From positions 1-64,000 of the forward strand of contig JAJFFK010000009.1 of assembly GCA_021776655.1 (NCBI GenBank): a DNA stretch of 64,000 bases. The letters are read 5' to 3'. A program made the position numbers and the translations under genes. The notes beneath the pieces are model-generated. The model was given only the letters and a program-made list of their open reading frames with translations, made no database searches and was not told the origin of the DNA. Below are positions 18,312-25,632 of this stretch, one piece after another; the first letter of the stretch is position 1, and every line of letters begins with the position of its first letter. This stretch comes from Henriciella sp. (GTDB lineage Bacteria; Pseudomonadota; Alphaproteobacteria; Caulobacterales; Hyphomonadaceae).

Positions 18312-19955
18312 ATGACGAAAGAATTCCATCAAACTGAGTTGGCGATAAAAACCGCTACGACAGGTTTCTATTCCGGCTTTAACAGGATTGTTGCGATAGG
18401 TTCGAAGATACTCATTGGTGCACTTATTCTCTGGGCAGCATTTTTCCCAGAGCATGCCATGGCGATGTTGAATGGGTTAAGAGGACTTGTCAGCGCGCAT
18501 TTCAGCTACTGGTATATGTACACAATGGTCCTGTTCAGTGTCACTTGCATGGGGCTGGCATTATGGCCGACGACAGGAAAATTGCGGCTTGGCAAAGCAG
18601 ATGAGCGGCCTGAGTTTTCACGGTTTTCGTGGATTTCGATGTTATTTGGCGCTGGTATCGGCATCGGTATGCTGACCTATTCGACGGCTGAGCCCCTCTT
18701 TCATTTTGCCAATAACCCGGATGTTATCCGTGGCAGTGTTGATGCTCTGAGTGCTGAGACTGTACGTTCTGCCTATAAATGGTCCTTCATGCATTGGGGG
18801 CTTTGGGCATGGGGCGTATATGCACTTACCGGTCTGGCTTTAGGTTATTTCAGTTATTCGCGTGGATTGCCGCTGACGATAAGATCCGCTCTTGTGCCAT
18901 TGTTCGGGAAAAGACTGTCCGGGCCATTTGGGCATCTGATCGACATCGTTGCCGTTGTCGCAACTCTGCTTGGTGTTGCGGTAACAATCGGCTTTGGCAT
19001 TTCCCAGTTTTCGTCAGGTGTTCACAGTATTTTCCAGGCTGGCTGGATCATCAACGCGGACGGTTCGCCTACCACAAGTGCAATGATATTGTTTCTGGTA
19101 ATCATTATGGGCGCGTCTACGCTTTCTGCACTCTCAGGGGTCGGTCGGGGGATCAAGTGGCTATCCAATTTGAATATGGGTCTGACAATATTCTTGCTAG
19201 CATTCTTCATGATTTTTGGTGCATCAGCTTTCGCATTTAAAGCCTTCTTTTTTGGCATCTGGGATTATCTCATTGGTTTACCGATAATGGCGACTAGGGT
19301 CTGGTCGGATACCGGTACAGAGACAGGGAAAGCGCTATCAAGCTGGCAAGCCGACTGGACTATCTTCTACTGGGCCTGGTGGATTGCTTTTGCGCCATTT
19401 GTCGGTTTGTTTTTCGCCAGAGTTTCACGGGGACGCTCGATACGTGAATATATATTCGGGACAATGGTCATCCCATCCGTCATGGGCTTTGTCTGGTTCG
19501 CTGCAATAGGTGGGACCGCGCTGAACCTTGAGCTGACCGGGGTTGCACAGAATGCAATCCTTGATGCTGATCTCTCATCACAATTGTACGCAACCTTGAA
19601 TGTTATGCTAAGTTCGGGGCTTGCAACAGCGATGTCGGTGGTCATCGTTATATTGCTTCTGACTTATCTTGTGACATCAGCGGACTCAGCCATTCTGGTC
19701 ATCAATACGATCGCGTCAGCCGGAAAAACGACAGAGAATGCGTCAAAGCATATACTTGTCTGGGGCGGCGTGCTGACGACCATGATAGCCGTTCTGTTAC
19801 TGGCCGGAGGGCTCGATGCCGTCAAAGCCGCCATGATAATCGGCGCACTGCCATTCTCACTCGTCATCGTCCTGATGTGTATATCTCTGATCAAGACATT
19901 GCTGTGGGATGAAAGGGGGCAGAGCAAGAAAGTGGTAGTTGATCAGTTGCGATAG
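18312..19955 (+). CDS. BCCT family betaine/choline/carnitine transporter
   Basis: About 547 residues with 12 predicted helices. The hallmark segments are present: GAGIGIGMLTYSTAEPLFHF, equivalent to the BetP glycine-rich helix, and KWSFMHWGLWAWGVYALTGL with its aromatic substrate box. BCCT carriers move quaternary amines with sodium or protons. Placed directly after soxG, it most likely brings in glycine betaine for the demethylation pathway. An upstream in-frame TTG at 18264 would add 16 residues, but the ATG at 18312 follows a GGAGAAGATCAGG stretch. Its 3' end overlaps the convergent TPR-sulfotransferase gene by 13 bases. Confidence 0.9.
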   Translation: MTKEFHQTELAIKTATTGFYSGFNRIVAIGSKILIGALILWAAFFPEHAMAMLNGLRGLVSAHFSYWYMYTMVLFSVTCMGLALWPTTGKLRLGKADERPEFSRFSWISMLFGAGIGIGMLTYSTAEPLFHFANNPDVIRGSVDALSAETVRSAYKWSFMHWGLWAWGVYALTGLALGYFSYSRGLPLTIRSALVPLFGKRLSGPFGHLIDIVAVVATLLGVAVTIGFGISQFSSGVHSIFQAGWIINADGSPTTSAMILFLVIIMGASTLSALSGVGRGIKWLSNLNMGLTIFLLAFFMIFGASAFAFKAFFFGIWDYLIGLPIMATRVWSDTGTETGKALSSWQADWTIFYWAWWIAFAPFVGLFFARVSRGRSIREYIFGTMVIPSVMGFVWFAAIGGTALNLELTGVAQNAILDADLSSQLYATLNVMLSSGLATAMSVVIVILLLTYLVTSADSAILVINTIASAGKTTENASKHILVWGGVLTTMIAVLLLAGGLDAVKAAMIIGALPFSLVIVLMCISLIKTLLWDERGQSKKVVVDQLR

Positions 19956-21940
19956 GTCGTCAGGCAATCGCCTAGTGCTTCTTTCAACTCAGAGAGGTAT
20001 GATTCGAATGGCTTCCACTGGTCCATACCCTTTTTGCTAATCGGCTGCCTGACTTGTTCTGAACTGGCGGTACGCACCGCGCGGCTCGTCTTGTGAAAGT
20101 CGATGCAGTCCTGCTCGAAAGGGAGGTCGCAATAGTTGAGTATACGACGAACCTGAGTTTCGAGATCGTCGAGGACATCTTCATGCTGAACCCGCAATAC
20201 ACGTCCGGGCAAAACTCTATCCCAATGATCCATTAACGCCACATAAGCGCGATAGTAGCGGCCCATATCTTCAAGACTGTAAGTGAATTCCTGTCCCTCT
20301 GCGAAGAGTTGTTTGAACCCTGACCAACAGCAATCCATTGGCTCTCGTCGTGCATCAATGATTTTGGCGTTCGGCAGGATCATATGAATGAGGCCTATGT
20401 GGCGAAAATTATTAGGCATCTTGTCAGTAAAGAATGGCGCATCCTGTCTATGGATCCGGGTTGATTTGATGTAGTCATTGCCAAATGCCGATAGTTTTTC
20501 AGCCGGTATATCGTGCAATATGCGTGGGTAGTAGGTTGGGTCAGTTATCTGCTTGCGGCCACGTAAGCGGTGGACGAGTGAGAGGATGTTAGGCAGTTCA
20601 AGCGTCCCATCGACCTGACTGTGTGAGGCAAGTATCTGTTCGATTAGGGTCGAGCCGGCGCGCGGGAGACCGAGTATGAATATGGGATCGGGAGCAGAAC
20701 AACCCATATGAGACTTAATCTTGAAAAGCTCTTCCGTGCAGACGCTAATTTGCGTCAAGAGCTCTTCCTCCATTTGTTCTGAAGTGTAGCGGGTCTGTAT
20801 GCGTTTCAATTCATTGCCGCGCGCATAGAAGTGGTAGGACTGTTGATAGTCACCGCGATCCTCATAGGCCTTGCCTAGTGCAAAACAGATGTGCACACGG
20901 CTCATATAGCTGAGATCACTGCCAAGTTCCTGCGCTTGCATTGCGGCCAGTTCCTGATCTGTAAAATGATGGGTTTTCAAGTTGGCGAGGGCATAATAGG
21001 CGTCGCCAAGATCGGGTTGCCGGGTGAATGCAGCGCGGTAGGAGGCAATTGCTTCCTCCGTTTTGCCATAGGTCTTGAGCGCATGCCCTCGTGAGGTAAG
21101 TGTCGCCGGGTCATCAGGCAATTTGGCAAGCACTTTGTCAAACATCGCAATCGCAGTGTCATACTCACCGGCTTGCATGCTCTCAATTGCAAAATGTGAT
21201 TGAAAGATTGGGCTGGTAGGGTCCTTTTCCAAAAGATTACGAGCTTGCTCGAGAGCCGCAACAAACTTCTGGCGTTTACGAAGCACCTGGATATGGTCGA
21301 GACGCAGTTGGATATTCTCAGGGTCAAGTTCGATCGCGGTCTCGAGCAGGAAATCAGCATCCTCGTTCGCACCCAGCCTGCTACCGATATCTGCGAGAAG
21401 TCGCATGCCTTCAATATTCCTGGGATGTTTTTGCATAAAGGCGCGGCAGTGTTGCTCAGCCTTCAGGATTTTGCCCTCGTGTATAAAGTTGGTGATGGCA
21501 AGGAGCTGGTGAGGCATAGTGTTGAGCCGGTTTGTTTGGGCGCGGGCTTCTTCGGCCTGATCTTTGCGACCGGTTTCCGAGCAGAGGTCGGCCTGTGCCT
21601 GCCAACTTGCCGTTAGTGCAGGGTTGTACTGGCAGGCCCGTTGATAGGCATTCAAGGCCTTGTCTCGATTTCCAATTTTCCGCCATAGATGTCCTTCTTC
21701 CTGGAACGCGCGTCCAAAATCTGGAGCTATGGCTTTTAGTTTTTCGATTTTAGAAAGAGCTGCCTGATGCCTGCCGAGATAACGATCGCAGACTGCGGCC
21801 ATGTAATACGCGTCCTGAAGCGCTGGTTCAGTCTCAAGAATTCCAACCAGGAGATCTGCGGCCTCATCGAATGAGCCTGCTTTCATGGCCTTTTGCGCAT
21901 TTGCAAGCACTTGGTCATGGGGATCGGAAGATAGCGCCAT
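19943..21940 (-). CDS. TPR-repeat sulfotransferase
   Basis: Started at 21940 (MALSSDPHDQVLANAQKAM, with GGAG eight bases upstream), the protein has 665 residues. The first about 380 are tetratricopeptide repeats, and the rest is a sulfotransferase fold with the PAPS-binding loop PIFILGLPRAGSTLIEQILA and a downstream KIIDARREPMDCCWSGFKQ segment holding the 3'-phosphate-binding Arg/Ser region. The acceptor is unknown. Such fusions often sit beside TonB receptors in alphaproteobacteria, as here. An earlier in-frame ATG at 21961 lies against a terminator hairpin and lacks a ribosome site. Confidence 0.85.
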   Translation of the reverse strand: MALSSDPHDQVLANAQKAMKAGSFDEAADLLVGILETEPALQDAYYMAAVCDRYLGRHQAALSKIEKLKAIAPDFGRAFQEEGHLWRKIGNRDKALNAYQRACQYNPALTASWQAQADLCSETGRKDQAEEARAQTNRLNTMPHQLLAITNFIHEGKILKAEQHCRAFMQKHPRNIEGMRLLADIGSRLGANEDADFLLETAIELDPENIQLRLDHIQVLRKRQKFVAALEQARNLLEKDPTSPIFQSHFAIESMQAGEYDTAIAMFDKVLAKLPDDPATLTSRGHALKTYGKTEEAIASYRAAFTRQPDLGDAYYALANLKTHHFTDQELAAMQAQELGSDLSYMSRVHICFALGKAYEDRGDYQQSYHFYARGNELKRIQTRYTSEQMEEELLTQISVCTEELFKIKSHMGCSAPDPIFILGLPRAGSTLIEQILASHSQVDGTLELPNILSLVHRLRGRKQITDPTYYPRILHDIPAEKLSAFGNDYIKSTRIHRQDAPFFTDKMPNNFRHIGLIHMILPNAKIIDARREPMDCCWSGFKQLFAEGQEFTYSLEDMGRYYRAYVALMDHWDRVLPGRVLRVQHEDVLDDLETQVRRILNYCDLPFEQDCIDFHKTSRAVRTASSEQVRQPISKKGMDQWKPFESYLSELKEALGDCLTTYRN

Positions 21941-21968
21941 TTGATTTGGCTCCATACTCATAATGAAA

Positions 21969-21995
21969 CGGCACCCTATCAAAGACAGGGTGCCG
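21969..21995 (-). terminator. Terminator hairpin after the TonB receptor gene
   Basis: CGGCACCCT (21969-21977) pairs perfectly with AGGGTGCCG (21987-21995) around a 9-base loop, followed on the minus strand by TTTCATTATG. It ends the receptor transcript and lies only about 30 bases before the chosen sulfotransferase start, so the next gene either needs read-through or a very short leader. Confidence 0.7.
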
Positions 21996-22031
21996 CTAAC
22001 TTGTCTATCAATTGTATTTTGTCAAAGCGCC

Positions 22032-24590
22032 CTAATTCTGGATGCGGACTCGAAAACCAATTGTTCTTGGCCGTATCGGCGTGACACGTTCACGATCAAA
22101 GACAAAATTATTGCTCAGCTCTGCATATTCGTTGGTCAGATTGTCGACGAAAAGTTCAGCCGTCCAATTCTCAGTCGTGACACCAGCTGTTGCACCAAGC
22201 GTGACCCAGCTATCAACTTTTGTCTTGTTGATCTCGATGATATCACTGAAAGAGCTATCGGATAATATGAGCTGTGGCATCACGTGCGCCGTATAGTCTG
22301 AATTGACATCCCACTCGTAGCGCGCGCGGATATTGCCTTGCCAAGTTGGAGCAAAGGCCAGATCTGAGCCTTTCAGGACATCATTCGTCGGTGTCAGAAC
22401 CTTAGTGATTTCCGTATCCAGGTAAGAGTAGGCACCTGAGATGGTCAAACCATCAATTGATGCCGGAGCCCAGGTGAGCTCACCTTCGACGCCTTTGATT
22501 TCGGCATTAGCTGCATTATCTGAAAAGAACAGGTTTGTGATGCTCGGATCAAAGATGGTCGTTTGCAGGTTTGTAATATCAACAAAGAACGCACTGCCAT
22601 TAAACCGAAGCGAATTGTCGAACAATTCAGTTTTCCAACCCAACTCGTAATTCTGTACTTCGTCAGTATCGATCGCAAATGGTACTGTGAAACCGTTCGG
22701 TCCAGCCGCACCACCCGGGCGATTCAAGAGCCCCGGTCGGAAGCCTTCTGAGAAGGTTGCATACAGAAGGATGTCATCCGTAGGTGTCCATTGACCGGTC
22801 GCCTTGAAGATCACGCCATCAGTTGCTGCCTTGTCAGGTGCGCCAACTGTATTGCCGGGAGCGAACTGGGTAGAAATATTTGTACCGAAGGCCTGTGCAT
22901 CTGTGGAGGCACCAAGGTTGAAGAATGATGAATTGGCGCTGCCTTCGAGATCGACTTCGATGTCATAATAACGCGCACCAAGGGTAATAGAGAATTGATC
23001 CGTCAGATCGAAAGATGCCTCGCCGAAAAGTCCAACCTGCTTATCCGTCCGCTTGACATCATTTCGGAAAATAACGCCTTCCGGGAATGGCCCAGCATCA
23101 CTGAAGAACCCAGCGCCCGCGTTTCCAACCAAACCAGTAGCATCCGTATTGGTCAGAGGAAAGTTCGGGCCAAAGCCAATCACGCCATTGAAGCCAACGA
23201 CAGATTCCGATCCTGGATAGGTAAAGTCGTTACGTTCCTTTAGCTTTAGGTCGCTGTAAAACCCACCTGCCGTTACGCGAAACCGATTGTCAGCTGGAGT
23301 GCTGAATCGTAATTCGTGTGACTGGATCTCAGTATCAGTCTGGGATTTTACAAACAGGTTTGGAGCCTGGCAGGTGCCTGAAGGTCCACCAGCGCCGGGA
23401 TAGCTGACCGAACCATCACAAATGTAGTACGGCAAGTACTGACCGACAAAGAGATAGTCGGAATAATCGACTCTCTGATCTGTATTGCGCTCTGTGTATG
23501 CGCCCGTGTACAGCACTTCAAGAAAGCCAAGTCGCCCTTCGATGGTCCAGGCCGTATTGTGATAGGAGTCTTCAATTTCGTCAGCCTCGAAGCGCTCTAT
23601 CTCATATTTGCCCAGTTCGGGGTCGGCGAAAAATACGCCGTCAGTGTCAAGGTTTTGTTGCGAGTGTGAGACATTCAGACGCCACTCATCATTGAATTCA
23701 TAGAGTCCGCTCAGGCGAAAGCCTGCATATTGTGTATCGTTGAAATTTTTCTCGACGATACCGGAATTATTGGCCGAGATGAAATTCACATTGGACAGAT
23801 CGGCGGTTGACTGGAAACCCGCGCGCACGGCAGATACAGGGACTCCGTTTGAGCGAACTGCACCTTCGGGCCGAAAGCGGCCAGATTCAGATGCATCGCG
23901 GATACCGCCAACATTGTCTATATAGCCGCCCTGATTGTCGACATAAACAACCCCTCGAATTGCGAATTTATCCGTCACTGGCACATTCAGCATGAGTTCA
24001 ACATTGTTGCTCATCTCACCACCCTTGGTGAAGGATGTGCCAAATTTGCCAGCTGCCTCAACTGAATCCAGTTGAGGTTTGTTGGTAATCAGTCGGACTG
24101 TACCTGCCTGTGAACTGGCACCGAACAGTGTGCCTTGCGGGCCAGAAAGAACTTCTATTCTTTCAAGGTCAGCAGCGTAAACGTCGAGATTTCGACCTGG
24201 TTGGGAGACGGGTTGCTCATCAAGGTAGAGCGCCACGTTCGGAGCCAGGCCAGCAACACCAGCTGTTGTCAGGTTCGGTGTCGTAGACGCAAGGCCTCGA
24301 ATATAAATCGTACCCTGTCCAGGTCCGCTACCACCAGCTGTAATGCCAGGCAATTGCAGCAAGTAATCGGAAAAGACCTCGACGCCTAACTCATCCAGCT
24401 CTTGGCCGTTAAGTGCCTGAACTGTGACCGGGATATCCTGGGCGTTTTCTGCCCTCTTGGTCGCTGTTACAGTAACTGTACCAAGGCGGCGGTCATCTGG
24501 CTCCTCGCTGTCTGTTGACTGCGCATAGGCGCTGGTGCCAAAGGCTGCGATAAAAGTAAGCACTGAAACGCTGGTTAATAGCTTATTCAC
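22032..24590 (-). CDS. TonB-dependent outer membrane receptor
   Basis: An 852-residue receptor with a signal peptide (residues 1-23, SAYA before QST), a TonB-box-like LGTVTVTATKRAENAQDIPV, a plug domain (QELDELGVEVFSDYLLQLPG, then GTIYIRGLAS) and a 22-strand barrel with the late motif NYELGWKTELFDNSLRFNGS and a final RTIGFRVRIQN. The substrate cannot be read from sequence; these iron-siderophore-type receptors also carry other ligands. A copy of the operator found at the DMGDH and fds promoters lies just upstream (24626-24643), which ties it to betaine metabolism. Uptake of a corrinoid needed by the methyltransferases is one possibility, a quaternary amine conjugate another. Confidence 0.9.
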   Translation of the reverse strand: MNKLLTSVSVLTFIAAFGTSAYAQSTDSEEPDDRRLGTVTVTATKRAENAQDIPVTVQALNGQELDELGVEVFSDYLLQLPGITAGGSGPGQGTIYIRGLASTTPNLTTAGVAGLAPNVALYLDEQPVSQPGRNLDVYAADLERIEVLSGPQGTLFGASSQAGTVRLITNKPQLDSVEAAGKFGTSFTKGGEMSNNVELMLNVPVTDKFAIRGVVYVDNQGGYIDNVGGIRDASESGRFRPEGAVRSNGVPVSAVRAGFQSTADLSNVNFISANNSGIVEKNFNDTQYAGFRLSGLYEFNDEWRLNVSHSQQNLDTDGVFFADPELGKYEIERFEADEIEDSYHNTAWTIEGRLGFLEVLYTGAYTERNTDQRVDYSDYLFVGQYLPYYICDGSVSYPGAGGPSGTCQAPNLFVKSQTDTEIQSHELRFSTPADNRFRVTAGGFYSDLKLKERNDFTYPGSESVVGFNGVIGFGPNFPLTNTDATGLVGNAGAGFFSDAGPFPEGVIFRNDVKRTDKQVGLFGEASFDLTDQFSITLGARYYDIEVDLEGSANSSFFNLGASTDAQAFGTNISTQFAPGNTVGAPDKAATDGVIFKATGQWTPTDDILLYATFSEGFRPGLLNRPGGAAGPNGFTVPFAIDTDEVQNYELGWKTELFDNSLRFNGSAFFVDITNLQTTIFDPSITNLFFSDNAANAEIKGVEGELTWAPASIDGLTISGAYSYLDTEITKVLTPTNDVLKGSDLAFAPTWQGNIRARYEWDVNSDYTAHVMPQLILSDSSFSDIIEINKTKVDSWVTLGATAGVTTENWTAELFVDNLTNEYAELSNNFVFDRERVTPIRPRTIGFRVRIQN

Positions 24591-24625
24591 TGTGTGTTCC
24601 TCCCGGTTGAGTCGCAGCGATCACT

Positions 24626-24674
24626 GCTGACTAAATAGTCAGTAATTTGTAAAAAAATGCTCTCAAAGAGTCAA
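24626..24674 (-). promoter_or_regulatory. Promoter and BetI-like operator of the TonB receptor gene
   Basis: CTGACTAAATAGTCAG (24627-24642) has perfect 7-bp arms around AA and aligns with the 18-mers at 10711, 30433 and 44741. Reading the minus strand, TTGACT (24674-24669) and TACAAA (24651-24646) are spaced by 17 bases, placing the operator at the expected transcription start. Confidence 0.6.
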
Positions 24675-24796
24675 TGAATCCGCTTGGAATATGAAAATGC
24701 ACCAAGAATGTGTGGTTCAATAGTCACAATCAGTCAGCACGATTGCAGGTTCGGAGGGGAAGGTCTGCCCGATACGAATGCCCTGTCGGGAAACTT

Positions 24797-24817
24797 GCAA
24801 GCCAGTCTTCGGCTTGC
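24797..24817 (-). terminator. Terminator-like hairpin after fdhD
   Basis: GCAAGCC (24797-24803) pairs with GGCTTGC (24811-24817) eight bases beyond the fdhD stop, followed on the minus strand by AAGTTTCCC. It would end the fds operon. Confidence 0.5.
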
Positions 24818-24825
24818 CGTGGCAA

Positions 24826-25632
24826 TCATCCCATACGCTTCACACCGCCAGTTTTGTCACGGGCATAGATGGTGATGTTGGCTTGTCTGGCCTTGTTCAG
24901 GGCCAGATTTGTAGGCGCCGACAAACAGAGAATTGCTAAGATACCGCGCCGTGCGGCCTTGTCGATTATTTCATACGAACACCGCGAGGACATCAGCAAA
25001 AACCCATCCGTACTCTTGATCTCTGCAAGCGCCATGGCCCCGATCAGCTTGTCGAGCGCATTGTGACGGCCAACATCCTCACGCACGAGATTGATCGTAC
25101 CGTCCGGATGCACCCAGGCAGCACCATGGACACTTTTGGTGCGTTGATTGATTGGCTGGAGACTAGCGAAATCTCGCATGGCCTGCTCAAGCGCGGCCTT
25201 CGAGATTTTTACTGGAACCTCAATGACTGGCGCCAGAGGTGCGAGAATGCTGTCAGCATTTTCCAACCCGCAAAGTCCGCACCCGGCGGTGCCGACAAGA
25301 TTACGTCGACGGGCCTGGACATCGAAACGGGCCAGCCGATCCGCGTCGATCTTGAAAAAAAGCTCTATACCATTTTCCGAATGATTGATTTCGAGATGCT
25401 CAATCTCGGCCGATGCGTTAATGACGCGCTCAGTCAGTGAAAACCCAAGCGCAAAATCCATCATGTCTGCGGGCGTAGCCAGCATGACAGCATAATTGCG
25501 CCGATTATAGACAAACGCGACTGGTGTTTCCTCCGGGACATGCCAGCGGCCATGATGCGGGGTGTCCAGAGAATCGACTTCGATGGTCTCAGAGGCAGGC
25601 GGTGGCTTGCCGATGATATCGACTGGGAACAT
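24826..25632 (-). CDS. fdhD: Formate dehydrogenase accessory sulfurtransferase FdhD (FdsC)
   Basis: The 268-residue protein has the FdhD signature GTAGCGLCG with Cys118 and Cys121, the pair that carries persulfide from the cysteine desulfurase to the molybdenum cofactor. Conserved segments REDVGRHNALDKLIG and SSRCSYEIIDKAARRGI are also present. The start at 25632 shares a base with the fdsA stop (TAATG), so the gene is coupled to fdsA. The open frame runs further upstream inside fdsA but is not needed. Confidence 0.95.
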   Translation of the reverse strand: MFPVDIIGKPPPASETIEVDSLDTPHHGRWHVPEETPVAFVYNRRNYAVMLATPADMMDFALGFSLTERVINASAEIEHLEINHSENGIELFFKIDADRLARFDVQARRRNLVGTAGCGLCGLENADSILAPLAPVIEVPVKISKAALEQAMRDFASLQPINQRTKSVHGAAWVHPDGTINLVREDVGRHNALDKLIGAMALAEIKSTDGFLLMSSRCSYEIIDKAARRGILAILCLSAPTNLALNKARQANITIYARDKTGGVKRMG

